Source of the DNA: Deltaproteobacteria bacterium
Lineage (GTDB): Bacteria; UBA10199; DSSB01
Length of the DNA stretch: 6,116 nucleotides
Direction of reading: 5' to 3'
Assembly (NCBI GenBank): GCA_020440745.1
Contig: JAGRNM010000086.1
Span: forward strand, 1 to 6,116
The translations under genes and the position numbers were made by a program. Shown piece after piece: positions 1-6,116 of this stretch (its first letter is position 1; each line of letters begins with the position of its first letter). The notes beneath the pieces were generated by a model. It saw only the letters and a list, made by a program, of their open reading frames with translations. It had not been told where the DNA came from and made no database searches.

Positions 1-67
1 CAATAGACATTTAGGCGCATCAATATTGGCCAAAACTGTTTTTGAAGAGTTTAAAAATTTGTCATAA
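1..67 (+). CDS. C-terminal tail of an upstream gene (partial, unidentified)
   Basis: Reading from base 2, 21 codons run to a TAA at 65-67 and give NRHLGASILAKTVFEEFKNL plus a final Ser. The other two forward frames are closed by TAG within the first 14 bases, so this is the only forward frame that can be coding here. The residue mix (an amphipathic helix with A, L, K, E and F) looks like a real protein end. It is too short to assign a family. It would be co-directional with the toxin gene but about 520 bases upstream of it, so a shared operon is doubtful. A chance open stretch of this length is quite possible. Confidence 0.42.
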   Translation, partial: NRHLGASILAKTVFEEFKNLS

Positions 68-100
68 AAAAGGGAGGCATAACTCTTAAGATTGTTAGAT

Positions 101-144
101 TTCTTTCCTCCCCTTTGTAAGGGGAGGGTTAGGGAGGGGTAGAG
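101..144 (-). repeat. REP-like GC-rich hairpin repeat, copy A
   Basis: Read on the minus strand, this 44-base element matches the plus-strand element at 272-315 at 34 of 44 positions without gaps. Both begin CTCTACC and share the core CTTACAAAG. Bases 107-115 and 119-127 pair perfectly over 9 bp (CCTCCCCTT with AAGGGGAGG) around a TGT loop. A further G-rich block (GGTTAGGGAGGGG) lies on the right. It resembles the short palindromic extragenic repeats scattered between genes in many bacterial genomes. No T-tract follows on either strand, so it is not a typical intrinsic terminator. Confidence 0.72.
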
Positions 145-271
145 CGTTGGGCAAGCAAAGAGGCAGAGTAATGCGTAAATATGATACCTGTTAAAGAGGG
201 AAATTTCTGCCATCATGGATTAAAAAGAAAGCTTCGATTGCAGGCAACGGGAGTGGGTTGCTAACTCAAAA

Positions 272-315
272 CTCTACCTCCCCTTAATCCCCTCCTTACA
301 AAGGAGGGGAAAAAT
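272..315 (+). repeat. REP-like GC-rich hairpin repeat, copy B (inverted relative to copy A)
   Basis: This is the second copy of the element, in opposite orientation to copy A and 127 bases from it. Bases 288-297 and 301-310 pair perfectly over 10 bp (TCCCCTCCTT with AAGGAGGGGA) around an ACA loop. Two of the ten differences from copy A fall at each side of two stem pairs and compensate each other, so the hairpin is kept although its sequence changed. The inverted pair could be a REPIN/BIME-like doublet or the ends of a small non-coding mobile element. The 127 bases between the copies contain no gene I can support. Confidence 0.72.
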
Positions 316-410
316 AAAGAAAAATTACCCGCCCGAAATGGCGAAGACCCATTTTTATTTTTAAAGAAACTGTTAAAAAATTTCTTAAGCTTGGCTTTTT
401 TACTATTCCA

Positions 411-439
411 TTGACATGGTCCTAGTATCAAATTAGTTC
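411..439 (+). promoter_or_regulatory. Possible sigma-70 type promoter (weak)
   Basis: TTGACA at 411-416 is a perfect -35 hexamer. At a 16-17 base spacing, the only -10 candidates are TTAGTT (433-438) and TAGTTC (434-439), both poor matches to TATAAT. A better -10-like hexamer, TAAGAT, occurs at 452-457 and 457-462 but lacks a correctly placed -35. If 411-439 is used, the transcript would have a leader of about 145 bases. In AT-rich DNA, such matches arise easily by chance. Confidence 0.25.
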
Positions 440-580
440 CTCATTTAATTTTAAGATAAGATTTGCTGCTTACACTTCTTAAGATTAAAAATTCTTAGTT
501 CAAAGAAAAAAATTTTAATCCGTTTTAAAAGGCAATAAATCCCTCAGCTTTTTTTTCAAAGGTTCTATTAAGGTAAGGTT

Positions 581-584
581 GGAG
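581..584 (+). promoter_or_regulatory. Ribosome binding site of the TcA gene
   Basis: GGAG sits five bases before the ATG at 590, which is normal spacing. An in-frame TAA at 569-571 lies just upstream, with no alternative start codon between it and the ATG. The next in-frame ATG lies inside the conserved N-terminal SPAAY region, so this site fixes the start. Confidence 0.85.
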
Positions 585-589
585 TTATT

Positions 590-3500
590 ATGGGACTCAA
601 GTCCAAGCTCACATCCAAAGCCCCTGCCTTAAAAGATTTAAAAGACCTTATTCATTTTCAAGAAGGTCGTCCCACTTATCGGGAGCTTTTTGGTCCTATC
701 CCGGAAGAAGAAGGTCCTAAGGAGCGTTCTCTATGGAGTCCGGCGGCTTATTTTTTTAGTCTGATGCAGCTGATTGATCAGTATATCACTCAGCCTAGCC
801 AAGAGGTGGGACAAAGTTCAGGCTTAAAGCTTAAGTCCCGTCGTCCGGATTTATGGAATATTCCTTTGGATGCGGCGGCGACCGATACCGAGATCCCTTA
901 TCCCAAATTAGTCAATGAGATCTTGATTAGCACCTTAACAGAGAGCCTGCATGAGGATCCTATCCAGTATCTAGCGACGGCGCTGTATCCCTTTGCCTTG
1001 CCGGTTAATTTGCCTCTAGAAAAAATCAACGCTTGTTTAAAAAACTTTAATTACAGCCTGGCGGATGTCTATGCGGCCCTGGAGGTAGACCCCCAACAAG
1101 TGGCGCGGCAGAGTTTGGGCCTGTCTTTAGAACGTTATAATTTGATTAGCAATATCACTGACAAAGATCAGGATAGTGATATTGCTGAGGTCTATGGTTT
1201 GTATCAGGGAGAAAGTACAGGCGCAGATGATCCCACTGGTAATGAGGCCATTGGTTTAAGCAATCAAAAATTCTTTTTAGAAAAAACCGGACTGGAGGCT
1301 ACAGCATTAAATGAGCTCATTTATCAAAATCTTAGGCAAGAATCGATTACCATAGATAAAAAAAATCAGTCCAAAACCATTTACCAAAGCGAACTCAACC
1401 CCCAGCTATTAAATGATTTATTTATCAATCAAGCTATTAATAATAGTCAGCTTACGGGGGCTTCTTATATCACTTTGTTGCCTGCTAGCTTAGCTAAGCA
1501 AGATTTAGCGCAGCTCCAAATGACGGATTCTACTACTTTCATTAATTTAGACGACCCAACTTTAGGAAGACTACAAAATTTTATTCGCCTGGCCCAATCT
1601 TTAGGCTGGGCTTATGCGGACTTGGATTGGGTTTTGCGTTCTCTACACGTAAGGGATTTAGGCGCTAGTAACTTGATGGAAGACTTGGCCGCTGTTCAAA
1701 AACTTAAAGAAAAATTTAAACAACCTTTAGATGTGCTTTGTAGTTTGTGGACCGATGTCAAAACCATTGGCCGAGGCAATGGGGATCTGCCCCAAGATTT
1801 ATTTGACCGGGTCTTTAATTTGCCCATGGTTTTTTATAAGCCGCCGGATCAAAAACAGACGGGTATCACAGTCCCTAGTTTTTATCGTCCTGCTTATGCA
1901 GGCAATCCCCTTTATACTGATAAAGAAATCTACTCTTGGGTCTATCAGCCAGGAAAAGCCTCAAGTAACCTAGCCCAAGCTCAACAAAATCAAGCCTTCT
2001 CAAGCCGATTAATGGCCGCGTTACAGCTAAGTGAGGAAGCGCTTTTACTTTTGGTAGACTTTCTTGATAAACATAATCTTTTTATTAGTAGTGGCAGCGA
2101 GGATGTTTCTCAAAACGAGACAAGTCTCTATTTAACAGTAGAAAACTTAAGCGTCCTATACCGCTACAGTACCTTAAGTCATTTGTTCAAGCTGCCGATG
2201 CGGGACTTGCTTCATTATCTTAGTTTGTTGGGTTTGACCCAGCATTTGACTAAGCCGCAGGAGATTCTTTTACTTAGCGAATGGGTGGATTGGCTTAAGG
2301 CCTCTGGTTTTAGCGTGGCCCAGTTGCAATACTTAAGCACGGGCAAAGTGGATCCCCTAGTTATAGCCCGTGAGCAGACAAGCGTTAAAACCGAGATTAC
2401 TGGAGTCCTAGAAAATGCCAGCCAAACGCAGGCCTCCATACGGCTTAGGCCCGAGGATTTGGTCCACGGCACTTTGGGCAAAAGCCTAGCGCTTAGCCTG
2501 TATGGGGCCTTAATTAAAAAAGGCAAGATTGACCAGGAGGGTATTGTCCTAAGTCGCCCCAGTCTAGCGCCGGTGCGAGAGGTTTTAAGCTTTGATGGCA
2601 AGACTACTTATGTGGATTGTGGACAAGATGCTAGTTTGGCACTGACCACTGCTTTTACTTTGGAGGTCTGGCTTAATGTTAGCAATAGTTTAAACGGCAC
2701 TATTCTTTATAATGGCGGGACGGGTTCTATCCCAGGTTATAGTTTGGTATGTGACAATGGAACTTCACCTAGTCTTTCACTTAATTTAAGTGGGGCGGAT
2801 GGAGAGCCTGTCACTTTTAGTGTGGATGCCAGCGGTCTAGCAAGTGGTTGGTGTTCTATTGCCTTTACTTGGGATCAAAGCAGTCAATCCGCGCCTAATT
2901 TTTATCTTAATGGAACTCTTACAGATTCTTCAACGGATAGCTTTACTCAAAGTTTAGGCAAGAGCACGGTTCCATTTAATATTGGTTGCGATAGTAGTGG
3001 ACAAGGCCCAGCTTATCTTACCGGTCAAGTGGCCGAAGTGCGTGTGTGGAATAGGGCTCTTAGTCAAGCGGATATTCAACAGAATATCAACCAAGGACTT
3101 ACGGGAAAAGAAAGCGGCTTGGTAGCTTATTGGCCTTTGGATGAAGGTGACAAGGCCACCAAGGCCTGGGATCACAGTCTGGGTAACAAAAACACGGGTG
3201 CTTATGAAGGGACCCTTACTTGGCAAGGGACTTTAGCCTCGGACAACTTAGCGCAAGAGCTTCAGGCTTGGGAAAAAAGTCAGGATAAGGAGACCAAGTC
3301 CCAGGAAGCAAGCAATGCTTCTCCAGCGCCTCTAAGCTTACCCAAGGATGACTGGGACATCCGGATTAAAGAAGTCTTAGACAAAAAATGTCTTGGCCAA
3401 GAGGCCTTGGTCCTTCAAGAAGCTGCGGGTCTATTAAAGACGACTCCAGAGGAGCTAGCGGCGCTGATGGACTTAAGCCGCGTGCAAGCCTTGCCTTGTT

Positions 3501-6116
3501 TAGCATTTTCCAATGCCAAAAATAGTTGGACCAATTATGTGCAAATTCCTTTTAGTAATTTGCTCAATCCCAGTAGTTTTACCCTCAGTGCTTGGATCTG
3601 GATAGAGGTGGGCGGTAGTGAGCAGATGATTTTTTCCAATCAAGAGGCTAGCACTAGCCCAACAACGGGTTATCAACTTTATTTAGATAGTAATAATCAC
3701 TTAGTCTTTAATCTCTCCGGTATTTCGGGTAGCCCTAGTCTAAGCAGTCAATATCAGTTGCCTAATGGGCTTAAAACTGGAGAATGGTTTTTTGTAGCCG
3801 CTAGTTATGATAGTACAACGAATAGTGCTTATTTGTATGTGGATGGTATTCAGGTAAATCACGAGACTACTTCGGGTGCTTTGACGCTTAATGCTAGCAG
3901 TGATTTAGGTATTGGTATTGAATTTACTAGCTCCCCATCAGGTGGTCCCTCCAATAGTTTTAATGGTTCTATTCGCGATGTTTATCTTTTTGGAAGCGCT
4001 TTAAGTGATACGGCTATTCTTAGTTTGATGGGCAAAAAGCAAGGCGCGCATCCAGCCTTGCAAAGGCGCCACGCTCTTCATCAAGAAAGGACCCAAGTCC
4101 TGGCGGCTTGGCCTTTGGACGAAGGTATGGGCGCCACCGTTAAGGATATTTCTGGTTGGGGTCATGTGGGCAGCGTTGTTTCTAATAGTACTAATAGTAG
4201 TAGCACCCCTGTTTGGAAAGGCCAGCCCTTTTTACCTATTAATGAGTGGTTGAGTTCTAAGGCAAGACAAGCTCAGGCTTCTTCTATCCAAGCTTATTGG
4301 AAAATTTTAAGCCAAAATTTACTCTTAGCAAAGCAATTGTCTTTGTCTCCTCAAGAGCTATTGGCCATTAAAGATAATCCTAAGGTCTTTGGCTTGCTTG
4401 GGATGGGACCTGGTTTTAGTTTTAATCCGCTGGCGGTAAAAGATCTTTGGCGCTTTAAACAATTGCAAAAAAGTTTTCAGGCTTCTGGGGATTTGTTTTT
4501 AAGTTATTTATTAGATCCTCAGCCAGCCGCTAAGCCGCCCAAACAAAAGCAACTGGCCTTACTTACTGGTTGGGATGAGGAGCAAATTGCTACTTTAGAA
4601 TCACAAAGTTTTTGGAAAAATCGCCTAGATAAAGAGCTTGCCACCACTAGTAGCCTTAATGCGGATATCTTTTTTAACACGCTTGTTGGTATCGAAAGCC
4701 TTAATCGTTGTTTTAAGATCAGCCAAGCCTTGGGCGTCAATGTCCAAGTGCTTTTGGGGCTTAGAGCTTTAAATGACTTGGCGCTGCTGGATGGCGATGG
4801 CGAGTTTAATGTTAGCAATTGGGCAGCGTATCAAAGCCTTGCTCAAAGCCTTGAGCAGGCCTTGATCTCCCATTACAGTCCTTCTCAAGTGCAGGGAGTT
4901 TTGCAAAAGTTTAGCGGACCGCTTTCGGAAAAACTCCGAGATCTCTTAGCTCATTTATTAATCTGGGAATTGGGCGATAAGTTTAGTGGCATCAAAAGTT
5001 TTGAAGACCTTTACGAATATTTACTCATTGACCTTAAGATGACCTCAGCGGTGAAGATCTCGCGGCTTAAGCAGGGTTTGGATAGTTTGCAACTTTATGT
5101 GGAGCGTTGTTATGCCAACTTAGAGCCGGAGGTGGTCAACACCTTGCCCAAGCGCTGGTGGGAGTGGATGAGTCAATATCGGGTATGGCAAGCTAATCGA
5201 GAGGTTTTTATATATCCAGAAAATTACGTGGACCCCAGCTTGCGCCAGTCCCAGACGCCTTTGTTTAAAAACCTCTTGCAAGATCTTTCTCAAAACCAGC
5301 CTAATCAAGAAACCGTCACCAAGGCCTATATTAATTATTTAAAGGGGCTTTCTCAGATAGCCAATCTTAGGATAGTGGATAGTTATTGCACCTTAGCGCC
5401 CCAGGATTTTCCTGGTGCTAATCCTAATAAAGAAAACTATATTTACTTTATCCTAGGCGCCACCCGCACCGATCCTCCTACCTACTATTATCGCACGGCG
5501 GTTTTTTCTTTAGACGATGCTGTCAATAATCTGGATGCCTCCAAGATTGTTTGGACGCCTTGGCAAGAGCTTAATTTATCCATCAAGTCCGAGTACGCCA
5601 CGCCTATTTATGCTTTTGGCAAATTTTTTGTCTTTTGGGTGGAGCAGACGGAGAAGCAGGTTAATACAGGTTATGGTCAAGGTACCGGCAGCATGACGGT
5701 CACGATGGCTAGTATTTATTATGCCTTTCAAGAGCTAGATAAAAGTTGGTCTCCTCCTCAGACTTTGCAAGACAATATTATTATCAAACTAGCGGAGCCT
5801 GGTGGTGAGGTTATTATACCGTACGGCTATAACATTAGTGGATTTAATCCCTATGGTCCTGAAAGAGGAACGAATTATGAAAAGGAGGAAATTTGGAATA
5901 AGGTCAAGGTGATTGATTTGCCGGGCAGCGAAAGTGTTTCTCCCAATCTCCTGATCACGCTGGGACCTATGGTAACTTATAGTAGTGCTGGAATGCCCAA
6001 GACCAACTCTGACTATGGCAATAATACTTATGAATATAAAATCTTTAGCAAGATGCTGAGTGAGGCCTCCTCACAAGATGAGAAAATTAAAAATATTTTT
6101 GCTAGAATGGTAATTT
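590..6116 (+). CDS. Tc toxin complex A subunit (TcA/TcdA-like) with two inserted LamG domains, 3' end outside window
   Basis: The frame stays open for 1,842 codons to the window edge. Known TcA proteins form pentameric pre-pore bells that bind host cells and inject the toxic TcC fragment delivered in the TcB-TcC cocoon. Family signatures in order: LWSPAAYFF (48-56) and RRPDLW (84-89) followed by PYPKLVNEIL (103-112) of the VRP1-type N-terminus; FIRLAQSLGWAYADLDW (331-347); an LWTD segment (386-389) before LFDRVF; WLKASGFSVAQLQYL (568-582); YRVWQANREVFIYPENYVDP (1530-1549), the most diagnostic block; then the neuraminidase-like region with YYYR (1632-1635) and WTPWQ (1655-1659). LamG domains interrupt the shell at about 665-880 and 968-1210. 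There is no signal peptide or membrane segment near the start, as is usual for TcA. Ordinary TcA chains are about 2,500 residues. Here the YRVWQANR block comes late because of the insertions, so a total near or above 3,000 is likely. The missing part should hold the receptor-binding domains, the coiled-coil channel and the TcB-binding domain. Family assignment is firm; host target and activity are not known. Confidence 0.93.
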   Translation, partial: MGLKSKLTSKAPALKDLKDLIHFQEGRPTYRELFGPIPEEEGPKERSLWSPAAYFFSLMQLIDQYITQPSQEVGQSSGLKLKSRRPDLWNIPLDAAATDTEIPYPKLVNEILISTLTESLHEDPIQYLATALYPFALPVNLPLEKINACLKNFNYSLADVYAALEVDPQQVARQSLGLSLERYNLISNITDKDQDSDIAEVYGLYQGESTGADDPTGNEAIGLSNQKFFLEKTGLEATALNELIYQNLRQESITIDKKNQSKTIYQSELNPQLLNDLFINQAINNSQLTGASYITLLPASLAKQDLAQLQMTDSTTFINLDDPTLGRLQNFIRLAQSLGWAYADLDWVLRSLHVRDLGASNLMEDLAAVQKLKEKFKQPLDVLCSLWTDVKTIGRGNGDLPQDLFDRVFNLPMVFYKPPDQKQTGITVPSFYRPAYAGNPLYTDKEIYSWVYQPGKASSNLAQAQQNQAFSSRLMAALQLSEEALLLLVDFLDKHNLFISSGSEDVSQNETSLYLTVENLSVLYRYSTLSHLFKLPMRDLLHYLSLLGLTQHLTKPQEILLLSEWVDWLKASGFSVAQLQYLSTGKVDPLVIAREQTSVKTEITGVLENASQTQASIRLRPEDLVHGTLGKSLALSLYGALIKKGKIDQEGIVLSRPSLAPVREVLSFDGKTTYVDCGQDASLALTTAFTLEVWLNVSNSLNGTILYNGGTGSIPGYSLVCDNGTSPSLSLNLSGADGEPVTFSVDASGLASGWCSIAFTWDQSSQSAPNFYLNGTLTDSSTDSFTQSLGKSTVPFNIGCDSSGQGPAYLTGQVAEVRVWNRALSQADIQQNINQGLTGKESGLVAYWPLDEGDKATKAWDHSLGNKNTGAYEGTLTWQGTLASDNLAQELQAWEKSQDKETKSQEASNASPAPLSLPKDDWDIRIKEVLDKKCLGQEALVLQEAAGLLKTTPEELAALMDLSRVQALPCLAFSNAKNSWTNYVQIPFSNLLNPSSFTLSAWIWIEVGGSEQMIFSNQEASTSPTTGYQLYLDSNNHLVFNLSGISGSPSLSSQYQLPNGLKTGEWFFVAASYDSTTNSAYLYVDGIQVNHETTSGALTLNASSDLGIGIEFTSSPSGGPSNSFNGSIRDVYLFGSALSDTAILSLMGKKQGAHPALQRRHALHQERTQVLAAWPLDEGMGATVKDISGWGHVGSVVSNSTNSSSTPVWKGQPFLPINEWLSSKARQAQASSIQAYWKILSQNLLLAKQLSLSPQELLAIKDNPKVFGLLGMGPGFSFNPLAVKDLWRFKQLQKSFQASGDLFLSYLLDPQPAAKPPKQKQLALLTGWDEEQIATLESQSFWKNRLDKELATTSSLNADIFFNTLVGIESLNRCFKISQALGVNVQVLLGLRALNDLALLDGDGEFNVSNWAAYQSLAQSLEQALISHYSPSQVQGVLQKFSGPLSEKLRDLLAHLLIWELGDKFSGIKSFEDLYEYLLIDLKMTSAVKISRLKQGLDSLQLYVERCYANLEPEVVNTLPKRWWEWMSQYRVWQANREVFIYPENYVDPSLRQSQTPLFKNLLQDLSQNQPNQETVTKAYINYLKGLSQIANLRIVDSYCTLAPQDFPGANPNKENYIYFILGATRTDPPTYYYRTAVFSLDDAVNNLDASKIVWTPWQELNLSIKSEYATPIYAFGKFFVFWVEQTEKQVNTGYGQGTGSMTVTMASIYYAFQELDKSWSPPQTLQDNIIIKLAEPGGEVIIPYGYNISGFNPYGPERGTNYEKEEIWNKVKVIDLPGSESVSPNLLITLGPMVTYSSAGMPKTNSDYGNNTYEYKIFSKMLSEASSQDEKIKNIFARMVI
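722..2581 (+). other. Domain: VRP1-type N-terminus and first part of TcA helical shell (about residues 45-664)
   Basis: The segment is almost wholly helical in character. It carries SPAAYFF at 50-56, RRPDLW at 84-89 and the VNEIL run at 108-112, which mark the family named after Salmonella virulence plasmid protein SpvA/VRP1. Later repeats of the shell show as LGWAYADLDW (338-347), RLMAALQLSEEALLLL (from 473) and SGFSVAQLQYL (572-582). In solved TcA structures this part builds the outer shell that shields the channel before pH-triggered injection. Boundaries are by eye. Confidence 0.85.
2582..3229 (+). other. Domain: LamG / concanavalin A-like jelly roll 1 (about residues 665-880)
   Basis: The segment opens with LSFDGKTTYVDCG (666-678), then FTLEVWL (689-695), FYLNGTL, and the closing strand GQVAEVRVWNRALS ending at 825, followed by AYWPLDEG around W848. 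This order of motifs is typical of LamG / Laminin_G_3 domains in bacterial surface and secreted proteins, which often bind glycans or proteins. It contains four cysteines (677, 721, 755, 800), which the second LamG domain lacks. A ligand cannot be deduced. The role as an added cell-binding module is inference. Confidence 0.85.
3230..3490 (+). other. Inter-LamG linker: charged low-complexity stretch plus helical segment (about residues 881-967)
   Basis: The first half is rich in K, Q, S, A, E and P (for example SQDKETKSQEASNASPAP) and is probably flexible. The second half, ending LLKTTPEELAALMDLSRVQ near 966, looks like a helical TcA shell repeat. Its TPEEL at 952-956 corresponds to SPQEL at 1253-1257 after the second LamG domain. 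This suggests that the shell resumes briefly between the two insertions. Confidence 0.65.
3491..4219 (+). other. Domain: LamG / concanavalin A-like jelly roll 2 (about residues 968-1210)
   Basis: The motif order repeats that of the first domain: LAFSNAKNSWTNYVQIPF, FTLSAWIW (997-1004), WFFVAASYD, AYLYVDGIQV, GSIRDVYLFGSALS (ending 1139), and AAWPLDEG around W1174. The two domains are related in layout but clearly diverged in sequence. This one has no cysteine and is richer in Ser, Asn and Thr, including a Ser/Asn run near 1195-1205. The stretch between the GSIRDVYLF strand and WPLDEG is longer than in domain 1 and contains a basic, His-containing insert (QRRHALHQER). Confidence 0.85.
4220..5359 (+). 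other. Domain: TcA helical shell resumed, with YRVWQANR-type signature (about residues 1211-1590)
   Basis: After the second LamG domain the protein returns to helical sequence: LSPQELLAIKDNP near 1252-1264, a DLFLSYLL segment, then a long helix-rich stretch to WWEWMSQYRVWQANREVF. The block from 1530 (YRVWQANREVFIYPENYVDP, then TPLFKNLLQDL and AYINYLKGLSQIANL) is the most conserved stretch of TcA proteins. It closes the first shell part just before the neuraminidase-like domain. This is the strongest single piece of evidence for the gene's identity. Confidence 0.88.
5360..6115 (+). other. Domain: neuraminidase-like region of TcA, incomplete (from about residue 1591)
   Basis: A change to beta-rich sequence begins at ANLRIV (1591-1596). 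It is followed by YIYFILGATRTDPPTYYYR (ending 1635), WTPWQELNL (1655-1663) and the strand FFVFWVEQ (1679-1686), all in the order seen in TcA proteins. The domain is called neuraminidase-like for its fold; sialidase activity should not be assumed. The window ends inside or near the end of this region. Confidence 0.82.

Larger units (their letters stand above)
316..589 (+). other. AT-rich non-coding leader of the toxin gene
   Basis: About 270 bases without a credible open frame on either strand, strikingly A/T-rich, with several homopolymer runs including a T8 run at 549-556. It should hold the promoter of the toxin gene and a leader of unknown length. I see no riboswitch, tRNA or convincing Rho-independent terminator. 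The motif TCTTAAG occurs at 383-389 and 478-484, and also at 84-90 further upstream. Confidence 0.6.

Noticed and set aside
1..67. SGNH-hydrolase-like C-terminus for the upstream fragment (HLGASILA resembling a catalytic His region)
   Set aside because: The spacing around the His does not match the usual pattern and only 21 residues are visible, so no family is assigned.
107..310. Hairpins at 107-127 and 288-310 as Rho-independent terminators
   Set aside because: Neither stem is followed by a T-tract on either strand (GTTAGGG and AAAAATAAAG on the plus strand), so the repeat interpretation fits better.
101..315. CRISPR array or insertion sequence made of the two GC-rich repeats
   Set aside because: There are only two copies, in opposite orientation, with a 127-base spacer, no further units and no transposase frame between them.
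387..400. AAGC-TTG-GCTT followed by T's as a terminator
   Set aside because: The stem is only 4 bp and in very AT-rich sequence; too weak to call.
1731..1973. Plus-strand 80-codon frame overlapping the toxin gene in another phase
   Set aside because: It overlaps the conserved LWTD and LFDRVF part of TcA, which is clearly the coding phase. There is no ribosome binding site of note and no sensible product.
2215..3226. Minus-strand open frames of about 90-130 codons at 2215-2601 and 2954-3226
   Set aside because: They lie antisense to the TcA frame, whose family motifs continue through both stretches. Their translations look like Ser/Leu/Lys-rich shadow sequence without recognisable domains.
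4519..5308. Minus-strand open frames at 4519-4818 and 5120-5308
   Set aside because: They are antisense shadows; the second covers the highly conserved YRVWQANR block of the real gene.
5360..6115. Active sialidase domain
   Set aside because: The similarity is to the TcA neuraminidase-like fold. I see no clear Asp-box series or arginine triad in the visible part, so enzymatic activity is not supported.

Overview
The window is dominated by one very large gene that reads rightward from position 590 and is still open at the right edge: 1,842 codons without a stop. Its protein is recognisable throughout as the A subunit (TcA) of an ABC-type Tc toxin complex, the family of Photorhabdus TcdA/TcaAB, Xenorhabdus XptA and Yersinia Tca proteins. 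The N-terminus carries the VRP1-type start of the alpha-helical shell, and the last third carries the signature block that leads into the neuraminidase-like domain. The translocation channel and the TcB-binding region would lie beyond the window.

The unusual part is in the middle. Two LamG / concanavalin A-like jelly-roll domains (about residues 665-880 and 968-1210) interrupt the helical shell, each followed by a short helical stretch ending in a TPEEL/SPQEL-type segment. This looks like a tandem duplication of a roughly 300-residue module. I infer that these are extra surface-binding modules added to a toxin whose A subunit already handles receptor binding and translocation.

Left of the toxin gene lie about 520 bases with no convincing gene. 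At the very left edge, 21 codons in the only open forward frame, ending in TAA at 65-67, are probably the tail of a preceding gene. Then come two copies of a 44-base GC-rich element in opposite orientation (101-144 and 272-315), each able to form a short hairpin; two differences between the copies are compensatory in the stem. The stretch 316-589 is AT-rich and holds a consensus-like -35 hexamer with no good -10. A GGAG ribosome binding site lies five bases before the ATG.

Organism: bacterial, with moderately low GC by eye, a strongly AT-rich intergenic region and interspersed REP-like repeats. Tc toxins occur in many Gram-negative and some Gram-positive lineages, so the phylum cannot be named from this window. 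Nothing here is plasmid-, phage- or transposase-specific. Genes for TcB and TcC partners would be expected nearby, but none is visible.
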